Shown in pieces: positions 19,344 through 27,801 of a stretch of 64,000 bases of DNA. Each line of letters starts with the position of its first letter. The first letter of the stretch is position 1. The position numbers and the translations under genes are program-made. The notes under the pieces were generated by a model that did not search any database, had not been told where the DNA came from, and saw nothing but the letters and a program-made list of their open reading frames with translations. This stretch comes from Streptomyces sp. NBC_00536 (GTDB lineage Bacteria; Actinomycetota; Actinomycetes; Streptomycetales; Streptomycetaceae), in assembly GCF_036346295.1 (NCBI RefSeq), contig NZ_CP107819.1, positions 2,046,001 to 2,110,000 on the forward strand, read 5' to 3'.

Positions 19344-20714
19344 GTGACCGCCCCGCACGGCGGTACGGACCGGTCCGCCGGACCCGTGGAGCCCGGCGGG
19401 CCCCGTCGACCGGATCCGGTGGCCGGCACGGCCCGGACGCCCCGGGATGTCCGGGCCGTGACCGAAGCCGACCTGCCCGGGCTGCGCAGGCGCACCTCCG
19501 GCGTGCTCATAGCCAGCCAGATCCTGGGCGGGCTCGGCATACCGATCAGCATCGCGCTGGCCCCGGTGCTGGCCACCGAGGTCAGCGGTACCGAAGCCAT
19601 GTCGGGGCTGGCCTCGACCGCCTCCGTCGTGGGGACCGCCCTGGTCTCGCTGCCGCTCGCGGCGCTGATGACCGCGCGCGGGCGCCGCCCGGGGCTGGTC
19701 CTGGCCTATCTGATCGGTGCGGGCGGCGCGGTCCTGGTGGTGCTGGCCGCCGTGCTGGGGAACTTCCCGCTGCTGCTGCTCGGCATGGCCGCCTTCGGCG
19801 CCGCCTCCTCCGCCAACCTCCAGTGCCGGTTCGCCGCGGCCGACCTGGCGGCCCCCGACCGGCGGGCCCGGGCCATCTCGACGGTGGTGTGGGCCACGAC
19901 CATCGGCGCGGTCCTGGGACCCAACCTCTCGGCCCCGGCCAGCCGGAGCTTCGCGGGGACGTCCATACCCGAGAAGGCGGGCCCGTTCCTGTGGGCCGCC
20001 GTGATCTTCCTGCTCACCGCGCTGCTGATCGGCGTACTCCTGCGGCCGGATCCGCTGCTGACCGCCCGGGCCCTGGCCGGTCCGGCCGAGCAGGCGGCCG
20101 GGGGCCGCTCGCTGCGGGCCGGGTTCGCCGCCGTACGGGCCTCCCCGCGGGCCCGGCTCGCCCTGGTGACGGTCGCCGTCACGCACACCGCCATGGTCTC
20201 GATCATGGTGATGACCCCGGTCGACCTGGGGCACCACGGCGCGGGCCTCCAGCTCATCGGTCTGGTGATCAGCGGCCACATCGCCGGGATGTTCGCCTTC
20301 TCGCCGGTGATGGGCTGGCTCGCGGACCGGCTCGGCCGGCTGTCCGTGATCGGCCTGGCGGCCGGGCTGCTCTCGATCGCCGCACTGCTCGCGGGCACCG
20401 CCGGGGCGAACCACGCGCAGACCGCGGCGGGCCTGTTCCTGCTGGGGCTGGGCTGGTCGGCCGGGCTGGTCTCCGGTTCGGCACTGCTGACGGACTCGGT
20501 GCCGCAGGCCGCGCGGGCCGCCGTGCAGGGCCTGTCCGACCTGACCATGAACACCTGCGCGGGCGTCGGCGGCGCGCTGTCCGGGCTGATCGTCTCGCAG
20601 GCGGGCTACGGCTGGCTCAACGCCGTCGGGGCGGCGCTGCTGCTGCCGATGGCGGGGCTCGCCCTGTTCACCGCGCGCCGCCACCCCGTGCCCGCGGACA
20701 CCCCCCGGGCCTGA
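19344..20714 (+). CDS. MFS transporter
   Basis: GTG 19344 is chosen for a GGGGG stretch 8 bases upstream; a GTG three codons before is possible. The product is 456 residues with a charged N-terminal tail of about 55 residues (rich in Gly, Pro, Asp, Arg) before the first membrane segment, SGVLIASQILGGLGIPISIA. About 12 membrane segments and the loop motif GWLADRLGRLSVIG in the second half are seen. Family members of this type act as drug or metabolite exporters; the substrate is unknown. No regulator adjoins it. A 12-bp minisatellite lies directly after the stop codon. Confidence 0.8.
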   Translation: MTAPHGGTDRSAGPVEPGGPRRPDPVAGTARTPRDVRAVTEADLPGLRRRTSGVLIASQILGGLGIPISIALAPVLATEVSGTEAMSGLASTASVVGTALVSLPLAALMTARGRRPGLVLAYLIGAGGAVLVVLAAVLGNFPLLLLGMAAFGAASSANLQCRFAAADLAAPDRRARAISTVVWATTIGAVLGPNLSAPASRSFAGTSIPEKAGPFLWAAVIFLLTALLIGVLLRPDPLLTARALAGPAEQAAGGRSLRAGFAAVRASPRARLALVTVAVTHTAMVSIMVMTPVDLGHHGAGLQLIGLVISGHIAGMFAFSPVMGWLADRLGRLSVIGLAAGLLSIAALLAGTAGANHAQTAAGLFLLGLGWSAGLVSGSALLTDSVPQAARAAVQGLSDLTMNTCAGVGGALSGLIVSQAGYGWLNAVGAALLLPMAGLALFTARRHPVPADTPRA

Positions 20715-20720
20715 TCCGGG

Positions 20721-20763
20721 GCCGGGGCTTGGGCCGGGGCTTGGGCCGGGGCTTGGGCCGGGG
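20721..20763 (+). repeat. 12-bp minisatellite between convergent genes
   Basis: About 3.5 tandem copies of GCCGGGGCTTGG separate the MFS gene from the convergent cupin gene (stop at 20767). Confidence 0.85.
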
Positions 20764-20766
20764 TCG

Positions 20767-21162
20767 TCAGAGACTGATGTGGTAGGCCTTGCGCAGCGTC
20801 TCGTGCACGGTCCAGGTGGTCTTGTCGCCCTCCCGGAGCACGCAGGCGGTGCCGGGGCCCACCTCCAGGCGCCCGCCGCCCTCGATCTCGATGGTGGCCC
20901 GGCCGCTGACGACGACGAACAGCTCGTTCGCCTCGGTGTCGGTGACCACGCCGGGGGTGATCTGCCAGATGCCCCGCAGCTGCTTGCCGTCCTCGGACTC
21001 CCACAGCACCTTGCCCGTCACGACGGGGTCACCGGAGACGATCTGGCCCGGGTCGAGCTCCTCCGTCTCCAGGTCGGCGTCCGGTACGTCGGGCACGGAC
21101 ACGGCGAACGAGGCGGGGGCGGAAGCGGAAGCGGGCGTCGCGGCGGGGTCTTCGGTGCTCAT
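20767..21162 (-). CDS. Cupin-domain protein (EutQ/DUF861-like)
   Basis: The product is 131 residues. After an Ala/Ser-rich start of about 25 residues, a single cupin barrel spans the rest: GIWQITPGVVTDTEANELFV and VVSGRATIEIEGG, then LEVGPGTACVLREGDKTTW. The usual His-rich metal motif is replaced by T-D-T-E-x-x-E, which is common in the cupin_3 (DUF861, ureidoglycolate/EutQ-like) branch. The function is unknown; such proteins are small cytosolic sensors or enzymes. It converges with the MFS gene. Confidence 0.7.
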   Translation of the reverse strand: MSTEDPAATPASASAPASFAVSVPDVPDADLETEELDPGQIVSGDPVVTGKVLWESEDGKQLRGIWQITPGVVTDTEANELFVVVSGRATIEIEGGGRLEVGPGTACVLREGDKTTWTVHETLRKAYHISL

Positions 21163-21357
21163 GCGGCGAAACCCTAGCCCGGCCCGGCGGCCGCGCGCGG
21201 TGACCAGGTCGTCCAGGATCGGCGGGGCGGACGAGTCACCCTGTCCAGCCCCTCAACGGCGTTGGCCCGGCCCGCACGCCCCGCGCACCCCGCGTATCTC
21301 GGACAGTTGCGCCGGGGGCGCGTTTGGGGGCGTGGATCCCGTGCCATGGATGGGGAC

Positions 21358-22281
21358 ATGTCACAGCACTCAGCGGTTCCGGTCCTGTCGGAAGAGGTAC
21401 GCGACGCGCTCGCGCAGCGGCGGCCGGTCGTCGCCCTCGAATCGACGATCCTCGCGCACGGCCTGCCCCGGCCCCGCAACCTCCAGGTGGGCGGTGAACT
21501 GGAGGAGATCGTCCGGTCGGAGGGCGCGGTTCCGGCCACCGTCGCGGTGCTCGACGGGGTGCCGCACGCCGGGCTCGACAAGGCGCAGCTGGAGCGGATC
21601 GCCACCGGCGACGGGGTGCGCAAGCTCGGGCACCGGGACCTGGCCCCCGCGATGGCGGCGGGCGCCACCGGGGCGACGACGGTCTCGGCGACCGCCTTCC
21701 TGGCCGCGCGGGCCGGGCTGCGGGTCTTCGCCACCGGCGGGCTGGGCGGCGTACACCGAGACTGGGCCCGGGCGCAGGACGAGTCGGCGGACCTGTCGCT
21801 GCTCGCACGGACCCGGATCACGGTGGTGTGCGCCGGGGTGAAGTCGGTCCTGGACGTCCCGGCCACGCTGCAGCGGCTGGAGACCCTGGGGGTGGGGGTG
21901 CTGGGCTTCGGGACGGATCGTTTCCCCGGGTTCTACCTGACCAGTTCCGGCGAGCCCGTCGACTGGACCGTGCACCGGCCGGAGGAGGTGGCCGGGGTGA
22001 TGGCCGCTCAGGACGCCCTGGGCGGGCCCGGATCCGCGCTGCTGGTCGCCAACCCGGTACCGGAGGCGGAGCAGCTGGATCCGGACCTGCACGACCGGGT
22101 CCTGGCCCAGGCCCTCGCGGAGTGCCGGGAGCGCGGCATCACCGGGCAGGCGGTGACCCCGTTCCTGCTCGGCTTCCTGGTGCGGGCGACCGGCGGGGCC
22201 TCGCTGGAGGCCAATCTGGCGGCGGTGCGCGGCAACGTGCGCCTCGGCGCGCGGATCGCGGCGGCCTGGGCGGCGTGGTGA
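21358..22281 (+). CDS. psuG: Pseudouridine-5'-phosphate glycosidase
   Basis: It splits pseudouridine 5'-phosphate reversibly to uracil and ribose 5-phosphate. ATG 21358 follows GATGGGGA; ATG 21346 upstream overlaps that site. The product is 307 residues, the family's usual length. Signature segments: PVVALESTILAHGLPRPRN near residue 25, TVSATAFLAARAGLRVFATG and GGLGGVHRD, VCAGVKSVLDVPATLQRLET, and GFGTDRFPGFY. The next gene, a PfkB-type kinase, overlaps its stop by 4 bases, so the pair covers kinase and glycosidase steps of pseudouridine salvage from degraded RNA. Confidence 0.93.
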   Translation: MSQHSAVPVLSEEVRDALAQRRPVVALESTILAHGLPRPRNLQVGGELEEIVRSEGAVPATVAVLDGVPHAGLDKAQLERIATGDGVRKLGHRDLAPAMAAGATGATTVSATAFLAARAGLRVFATGGLGGVHRDWARAQDESADLSLLARTRITVVCAGVKSVLDVPATLQRLETLGVGVLGFGTDRFPGFYLTSSGEPVDWTVHRPEEVAGVMAAQDALGGPGSALLVANPVPEAEQLDPDLHDRVLAQALAECRERGITGQAVTPFLLGFLVRATGGASLEANLAAVRGNVRLGARIAAAWAAW

Positions 22282-23246
22282 CCGGGCCGGGGGGAACACC
22301 CGGACCCGCGCCCGCCGTGCGGTCCGGCACGGCCGGCGCGGCGGGCGCGGAATTCGCGGGGAGCCTGCTGGTGGTCGGTGACGTGGTCACGGACGTGGTG
22401 GCCGTGCACCTGGAACCGCTGGCTCCGGCCACCGACACGGCGGCCCGGATCCGTACGATGCCGGGCGGCGCGGGGGCCAACGCGGCCTGCTGGGCGGCCC
22501 ACGAGGGCGCCGCCGACGTCGCGCTGCTCGCGCGGGTCGGCGCGGAGTCGGCGCAGTGGCACGAACACGCGCTGCGGGCCGCCGGGGTGCGGCCGCTGCT
22601 GGTGATCGACCCGGTCGAGCCCACCGGGACGGTGGTGGCGCTGGTCGGCAAGGACGCGGAGCGGACCTTCCTGACCGACAGCGGGGCCGTGCTGCGGCTC
22701 TCCCGGGCCGACTGGACCCCGGGCCTGCTGGACGGCGTGGCCCATCTGCACCTGTCCGGCTACCTGTTCTTCGGGGACACCAGCCGGGAGCTGGCCCGGC
22801 TCGCGCTGCGCTCGGCCCGCGAGCGCGGGATCGCGGTGAGCGTGGACCCCGCCTCGGCGGGGTTCCTGGCCGCGCTGGGGGTGGACCGTTTCCTCGACGC
22901 GGTGGCCGGGGCCGATGTGCTCCTGCCCAACGAGGACGAGGCGCGGCTGCTGGCCGGTTTGCCCGGACCGGCCCCTTCCGCGCGGGCGGCGGCCGAGCTG
23001 AGCCTGCGGGTGCCGCTGGTCGTGGTGACCCGCGGGTGCTCCGGGGCGCTGGTCGCCGAGGGCGGCCGGGTGACCGCCGAGGTCACGGCGGAGCCCGCGC
23101 TGGCGGTGGATTCCACGGGCGCGGGCGACGCGTTCACCGGCGGGTTCCTGGCCGCCCGGCTCGCGGGCGCGGACCCGGTGGAGGCGGCGCGGGCGGGCTG
23201 CCGGGCGGGGGCGGTCGCGGTGACCCGGCTGGGCGGACGGCCGTAG
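22278..23246 (+). CDS. psuK: PfkB-family kinase, probable pseudouridine kinase
   Basis: GTG 22278 overlaps the psuG stop as GTGA, so translation is coupled. The product is 322 residues. Motifs: GSLLVVGDVVTDVVAVHLEP, the substrate-site GGAGANAACWAA, the middle ADVLLPNEDEARLL, and the C-terminal VDSTGAGDAFTGGFLAA with the catalytic Asp of GAGD. Alone it could be any PfkB kinase, but coupling to psuG makes phosphorylation of pseudouridine by far the likeliest. No dedicated pseudouridine transporter is adjacent. Confidence 0.85.
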   Translation: MTGPGGTPGPAPAVRSGTAGAAGAEFAGSLLVVGDVVTDVVAVHLEPLAPATDTAARIRTMPGGAGANAACWAAHEGAADVALLARVGAESAQWHEHALRAAGVRPLLVIDPVEPTGTVVALVGKDAERTFLTDSGAVLRLSRADWTPGLLDGVAHLHLSGYLFFGDTSRELARLALRSARERGIAVSVDPASAGFLAALGVDRFLDAVAGADVLLPNEDEARLLAGLPGPAPSARAAAELSLRVPLVVVTRGCSGALVAEGGRVTAEVTAEPALAVDSTGAGDAFTGGFLAARLAGADPVEAARAGCRAGAVAVTRLGGRP

Positions 23247-23278
23247 GTCCTGTCGTCGTACCGTTCGCACCGGTCGTA

Positions 23279-23929
23279 CTACTCGGGCCCGGTCCAGTCG
23301 AAGGTGATGTGCTTGCTGGACCGGCCTTCGCGGTTCCAGAGGAAGCCGTGGGCATCGGCGCGGTCCACCGTCGAGCGGCCCCAGGTCGCGACCTGGCCCG
23401 GTCCGGTCTCCGCACCCGGCAGGTTCGTCGACTGGACGCGCGCGCCCTCCGGGGTCGTGGGCCCCGTGAGCGCGACCGCGCTCGCCTCGACCCGGCCCGG
23501 TACGACGGCTCGCCAGCTCGCGAGGTCGTCGGCGACCTCGATCTCGATGGGGGCGAACTCCATGCCGCGCATTTCGGCGCCCATCATGCCCACCATCTCG
23601 GCGGGCCAGCTGCCTGCCTGCCCGCCGAAGATCATCTGAAGCGCCCCGCGCTGGGGGTCGTCGGCGCGCTCGTCGACGAAGACCGCGGCGTACGCGTCCG
23701 TGTGCTCGGCCCAGATGTTGCCGACGAACGAGGCCACCATCAGCACGTTCAGGCCGTCCAGCCGCACGTCACCGTAACGGCCCTCGCGGATGTGCCAGGC
23801 CAGGATGCCGTCGCAATCGCCGTGGGTGGGCAGCTGTGCGAACGAGCAGGGGCAGGGCACGTTGCACTTGCAGGTGTCGAACCAGTCGCCCGCCGCGTGC
23901 CACCGGGGAATGGTCGCCGTCTCGGACAT
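23279..23929 (-). CDS. DUF1326-domain protein with an N-terminal Cys cluster
   Basis: ATG 23929 follows GGAGG. The product is 216 residues. Near the N-terminus it has WFDTCKCNVPCPCSFAQ, with Cys20, Cys22, Cys26 and Cys28 in a CxCxxxCxC array that could hold a soft metal ion. The remainder (GDCDGILAWHIREGRYGDV, IFGGQAGSWPAEMVGMMGAE) is the DUF1326 domain, of unknown function. No signal peptide is seen. It is divergent from a DUF2182 membrane protein; these two families are often neighbours, which suggests a shared job, possibly metal handling, but this is not established. Confidence 0.8.
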   Translation of the reverse strand: MSETATIPRWHAAGDWFDTCKCNVPCPCSFAQLPTHGDCDGILAWHIREGRYGDVRLDGLNVLMVASFVGNIWAEHTDAYAAVFVDERADDPQRGALQMIFGGQAGSWPAEMVGMMGAEMRGMEFAPIEIEVADDLASWRAVVPGRVEASAVALTGPTTPEGARVQSTNLPGAETGPGQVATWGRSTVDRADAHGFLWNREGRSSKHITFDWTGPE

Positions 23930-24056
23930 CTCCCTGCCTCCTCGTGACCGGGCATCCATCCCGATTGTCCCACCGCGGGGGTCACCCGGAGGTGGTGCGT
24001 TCCGCGTACACGCGTTCCCGCGCGCACGCCCACGTCCGCCGTGATGTGCTGGAGGT

Positions 24057-24884
24057 GTGCGCCTCGACCGGAAGGCCCTGTCACCCCCTCTGCGTCCGGC
24101 GAATCTGCTCTCGGCCCGGCAGCTCGCCTTCGCCTGGTCCGTGATGGCGTCGATCGCCCTCCTCGCCTGGGTGCTGGTGGTCGACCAGGCCCGTGACATG
24201 GGGGTCGAGCCGGGAACCATGGGCATGGGCGTCCCGCTGTTCCTGCTGCTGTGGCTGGTCATGATGACCGCCATGATGTTCCCGTCGGTGGCCCCGGTGG
24301 CCCTCACCTGGGCGCGGACCATCGGGCGCCAGTCGCCCACGGGAGCCGTGCGGGTGGCTCGTACCGCCCAGTTCGCCGGCGGGTACCTGCTGGCCTGGAC
24401 GGCCTTCGGCCTGATCGCCTACGGGCTCCTCGCCGGGACCGGGGCCCTGGTGGACCAGCACCCGGGAGCCGGGCGCTGGGTCGGCGCCGGGGCCTTCCTG
24501 GTCGCCGGGCTGTACCAGTTCGGCCGCTGGAAGGACCTCTGCCTGCGGCACTGCCGGAGCCCGATGGGCCAGCTCGTGCGCTACGCGGGCTTCCGGCCCC
24601 GGGCCCGCGATCTGCGGGTCGGGGCGCACCACGGGGCGTACTGCGTGGGCTGCTGCTGGGGACTGATGGTCGTGCTCGTCCCGCTGGGCGTCATGAACGT
24701 CCTGGCGATGGCCGCGGTGGCCGTGGTGATCTTCGTGGAGAAGCTCTGGCGGCTGGGCCCCGTGTTCTCGCGGGTCGTCGGGGCCGCCTTCCTCGCTCTC
24801 GCGGTCCTGAGCCTCTTCCAGCCCTGGCTGCTGCCGGGCCTGATCCCGCCGCAATCACCCATGACGGAGATGCTCCGCCCGTAG
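24057..24884 (+). CDS. DUF2182 integral membrane protein, predicted metal-binding
   Basis: GTG 24057 gives 275 residues; GGAGG lies almost directly before it, so the start is uncertain. About seven membrane segments are seen. The family core LLWLVMMTAMMFPSVAPVAL carries the MMxxMMxPS motif rich in methionine, suited to bind Cu(I) or similar ions. The second half has LKDLCL-type cysteines (RWKDLCLRHCRSPMG) and AYCVGCCWGLM. It is divergent from the Cys-rich DUF1326 gene. Function of the pair is unknown; relay of a soft metal across the membrane is one reading. Confidence 0.78.
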   Translation: MRLDRKALSPPLRPANLLSARQLAFAWSVMASIALLAWVLVVDQARDMGVEPGTMGMGVPLFLLLWLVMMTAMMFPSVAPVALTWARTIGRQSPTGAVRVARTAQFAGGYLLAWTAFGLIAYGLLAGTGALVDQHPGAGRWVGAGAFLVAGLYQFGRWKDLCLRHCRSPMGQLVRYAGFRPRARDLRVGAHHGAYCVGCCWGLMVVLVPLGVMNVLAMAAVAVVIFVEKLWRLGPVFSRVVGAAFLALAVLSLFQPWLLPGLIPPQSPMTEMLRP

Positions 24885-24941
24885 CGCATTGACCGTGAAG
24901 GTTCACCAGGTCACGGCGCCCGGCACGGCACCTCGCGCGGC

Positions 24942-25625
24942 TCAGTGCGGGAGGCCGGTCCAGGCCGGGTGGCGGGGGTCGTCGGCGCGGACCACGACGT
25001 CGGCGGCCGACCCCGGATCCGTCTCGGCGTCGTAGCGCGCGAAAGCGGGCAGGGTCCAGCGTTCGGCCTCCGGCGTGCGGCGGGCCAGTGCCCCGGCGGA
25101 GAGCCGGATGTGGACGCTGAGGTCGAAGGGGAACCAATGACCCATCAGGAACGGTCCGTGCAGGATCACCACCCCGCCCGGCGGCAGGGTCACGTAGGGA
25201 CTGCGGGTCGCGCGGTCCGTGACCGGGTCCCACAGGTCCGGCAGCACCCGGCCGCTGCCGCCGGGGTCCAGCGGTCCGACGACTTCGCGCCAGAGGGCGG
25301 CCGTGTCGTACCAGCCGCCGAGGTACGCGTCCACGTCCCGGCGGCCGTACTCGAAGCGCAGCGAGGCGGGCCGCAGGAAACCGCCGGTGGGCACGACGAG
25401 GACCGAACGGCCGCGCAGGCGCAGGGCGTCCGCGAGGTGCCCGGCGAGCGTGCCGGTACCGGCGGCGGGTGCGCCGTCCACGGCCAGCCGCAGCCAGGGC
25501 GCGCCGGAGTCCGGGCCGCCGCCGGCACTGCGGCCGATGTCGCCGCCCGCCGCCTGCCGCGCGTCGTCGAGATGGCCCGCGAGCCGCTCGGCCATCCCCT
25601 CCCATGTGATCGCTTCCAGCTGCAC
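24942..25625 (-). CDS. Uridine-kinase-like P-loop protein with altered Walker A
   Basis: GTG 25625 gives 227 residues. The fold follows uridine kinases: first strand LRLAVDGAPAAGTGTLA, then RGRSVLVVPTGGFLRPASL and the lid-like region DAYLGGWYDTAALWREVVGP, and VVILHGPFLMG. In active relatives the loop reads GxxxxGK[ST]; here residues 51-59 are GAPAAGTGT, so the lysine (expected at 57) is Thr, coded by bases 25455-25457. Phosphoryl transfer is therefore doubtful. It may have become a binding or regulatory protein. It is divergent from the WGR/propeller gene. Confidence 0.75.
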   Translation of the reverse strand: MQLEAITWEGMAERLAGHLDDARQAAGGDIGRSAGGGPDSGAPWLRLAVDGAPAAGTGTLAGHLADALRLRGRSVLVVPTGGFLRPASLRFEYGRRDVDAYLGGWYDTAALWREVVGPLDPGGSGRVLPDLWDPVTDRATRSPYVTLPPGGVVILHGPFLMGHWFPFDLSVHIRLSAGALARRTPEAERWTLPAFARYDAETDPGSAADVVVRADDPRHPAWTGLPH

Positions 25626-25717
25626 GGTCCCATTGTCAGTGGTCGCCCGTAGCGTTTCTCAACAAGGGATCACCGACGCGGAAGTGCCGTCGGCCCGGCC
25701 TTGGGGAGGGGTCTGTC

Positions 25718-27157
25718 ATGGCTCGCGAGACGACGTATCTGGAGCTGTCGCAGGACGGTGGCGGCGCGCACAAGTTCTATGAGGTGACCGTCGACGGGAC
25801 GGCCGTCTCGGTGCGTTACGGCCGGATCGGGGCGGACGGACAGCTGCAGAACTCCTCCTTCCCGACCGTCGAGAAGGCGCGGGCGGCGGCCGCGAAGAAG
25901 GTCGGGGAGAAGGTCCGCAAGGGGTACGCCCCGGCCGTGCGCGGGCAGCGGACGGCGCGTGCGGTCTCGCGCCGCCAGGTGACCTCGGCGCCCTCGACCG
26001 CGCGGGCGGTGGCGCCGGTGCTGTGGCGGTTCCGTACGGGGGCCTCGGCGTTCGGGATCCATGTGGACGAGGACCGCTGCTGGGTCGGCAACCAGGCGGG
26101 GGACGTCTACACGCTGAGCCACGGCGGCGAGGTGCTGGCCCGCTATTCGCTGCCGGACGGGGTCAAGTGCCTGGTGGCGGACGAGTTCTGGATCTATGCG
26201 GGCTGCGATGACGGCACGGTGTACGACCTGTCGTCGAAGGTCCCGTTCGGGGCCTACGACATCGCGGCGGACGTGGACATCTTCTGGCTGGACATCCGCG
26301 AGGGCGTGCTCACCGTGTCCGACCGCAACGGCGGCCTGACCGTCATCGACCACGAGGACGAGTTCCAGTGGTCGCGCAAGTCCTCGGGGTCCAACGGCTG
26401 GATGGTCCGGGCGGACGGGGACGCGGTCTACCACGGGCACAGCGCGGGCGTGACGGCGTATGCGCCGGACGGGACCGGGGAGTTGTGGCACACCCCGACC
26501 AACGGCCAGGTGCTCTTCGGCTGGCAGGAGGACCGCGCGGTGTTCGCGGGGACCTCGCGGTACACCGTGGAGCGGCTGTCGAAAGCGACCGGGGCCGTCG
26601 AGGCCACCTACCGGTGCGACGGATCGGTGTACTCCTGCGCGACCTCGCCCGACGGCCGGCATGTCTTCGCGGGCGACTCGTCCTCGTCGGTGTACTGCTT
26701 CGACGCCGACGGGCGGCGGCTGTGGAAGCTGGGGACCGGCAGCGGCTCGGCGCTCTCCATGCAGTACCTGGACGAGCGGCTGTACCTGGTGACCACCGAC
26801 GGGTCGCTGGTGTGCGTGGACGCGAGCGAGGCGGCGATCGCGGCGGCCCAGCAGGGCTCGGTGCCGACCGCGATGGACGTGAAGTCGGCGGCGGCCCTGC
26901 CCGTGTTCACCCCGGCGGCGTCGCCCGCCGCGGTGGCGACGGTGACGGTGGCGCCCGCGGGCGGTGTAGTGGTCGAGTGCGTCCAGCAGGGCGGCCGCAT
27001 GCGGGTGCAGGTGGTGTCGGGCGGCTTCGAGCCCTCGTGGAACGTGCAGTTCCCGCGGGGCATCCGGGAGGCGGGGGCCCGGTATGTGGTGGACGGGCTG
27101 CATCCGGCTCCTGGAGGCTTCTACCGGGTGCGCGGGGAGATACGCCGCCTGGTCTGA
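25718..27157 (+). CDS. WGR-domain protein with a C-terminal beta-propeller
   Basis: ATG 25718 follows GGAGGGG. The product is 479 residues. Residues 1-80 form a WGR domain (TYLELSQDGGGAHKFYEV, then VSVRYGRIGADGQLQ and the Lys/Ala-rich helix), known from PARP proteins and bacterial MolR-like proteins and thought to bind nucleic acid or help partner contact. Residues about 100-390 hold PQQ/WD40-like blades, each with a G-D-V-Y-x-L or G-x-V-Y-x-L pattern (NQAGDVYTLSHGG, CDDGTVYDLS, SSSSVYCFDADG, TTDGSLVCVDAS). The end is beta-rich. No signal peptide, so it is cytosolic. A scaffold linking nucleic acid to a protein partner is possible; no function is proven. Confidence 0.75.
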   Translation: MARETTYLELSQDGGGAHKFYEVTVDGTAVSVRYGRIGADGQLQNSSFPTVEKARAAAAKKVGEKVRKGYAPAVRGQRTARAVSRRQVTSAPSTARAVAPVLWRFRTGASAFGIHVDEDRCWVGNQAGDVYTLSHGGEVLARYSLPDGVKCLVADEFWIYAGCDDGTVYDLSSKVPFGAYDIAADVDIFWLDIREGVLTVSDRNGGLTVIDHEDEFQWSRKSSGSNGWMVRADGDAVYHGHSAGVTAYAPDGTGELWHTPTNGQVLFGWQEDRAVFAGTSRYTVERLSKATGAVEATYRCDGSVYSCATSPDGRHVFAGDSSSSVYCFDADGRRLWKLGTGSGSALSMQYLDERLYLVTTDGSLVCVDASEAAIAAAQQGSVPTAMDVKSAAALPVFTPAASPAAVATVTVAPAGGVVVECVQQGGRMRVQVVSGGFEPSWNVQFPRGIREAGARYVVDGLHPAPGGFYRVRGEIRRLV

Positions 27158-27645
27158 GCGGGGCGCGTGCGGGGCGCGGGGGCGTCGACCGAGAGGGGCA
27201 GGCCTTCGGGAAGGGCGTAGGTGACGCGGAGGACGACGGGATCGTCGCCGAAGTTGCGGCCGAGGTGGACGTGTTCGGCGCCACCGCGCTCTATGAAGCG
27301 CGCCCCGGCCTCGTTGACCTCGACCGTGCCGTCGTGCAGGAACCGGGTGAGCGTCCCGGACCGGACGACGGCGTGCAGCGGGACGTGGTGGAAGTGCCAG
27401 CCGGTGGAACCGCCCGGCGCTATGACTATCTCCCGCTCCACGAGTTCGGCCAGAGCCGGCGATCCGGCCAGGGTCGGTGATTCGGCCAGGGCTGGTGATC
27501 CGGTCAGGGCTGGTGATCCGGCCAGGGTCGGCGGCACGGCCGCCGGACGTATCCGCACCGGATCTCTCGGCGGGGCGGGGGCCGGGACCCTCGCTCTGAA
27601 CGCCGCCTCCGTGCCCCTGACGACCGGCTTCAGGCCACCCACCAT
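27121..27645 (-). CDS. Cupin-domain protein with a hexapeptide repeat linker
   Basis: ATG 27645 follows GGAGGGGGAG. The product is 174 residues. The cupin core is IVIAPGGSTGWHFHHVPLHA followed by VVRSGTLTRFLHDGTVEV and HVHLGRNFG, with two His in the HFHH motif and one in HVHL as metal ligands. Before it lies a repeat of SPxLAx-type hexapeptides (SPALTG, SPALAE, SPTLAG, SPALAE) made by an 18-bp minisatellite. The 3' end overlaps the convergent WGR/propeller gene by 37 bases. Function unknown; similar small cupins are common in Streptomyces. Confidence 0.7.
   Translation of the reverse strand: MVGGLKPVVRGTEAAFRARVPAPAPPRDPVRIRPAAVPPTLAGSPALTGSPALAESPTLAGSPALAELVEREIVIAPGGSTGWHFHHVPLHAVVRSGTLTRFLHDGTVEVNEAGARFIERGGAEHVHLGRNFGDDPVVLRVTYALPEGLPLSVDAPAPRTRPAQTRRRISPRTR
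27456..27530 (-). repeat. 18-bp minisatellite inside the cupin gene
   Basis: About four tandem 18-base units of the type TGGTGATCCGGCCAGGGC keep the reading frame and encode S-P-x-L-x-x hexapeptides. Copy number could vary between strains without breaking the gene. Confidence 0.8.
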
Positions 27646-27801
27646 GTGCTCCCCCTCCGCGCTCCCCCTCCAGGCACGGACGAGCGCCTTTCGAGCCCTC
27701 CACGGTATGACGGCGTCAGGTTGACCGGAAAGGATTCCCGGAACGGCAACTGCCGGGCGCTCCAAGGTGATAGAGGGACGCGGGGGCGGTATCACCTCTG
27801 T

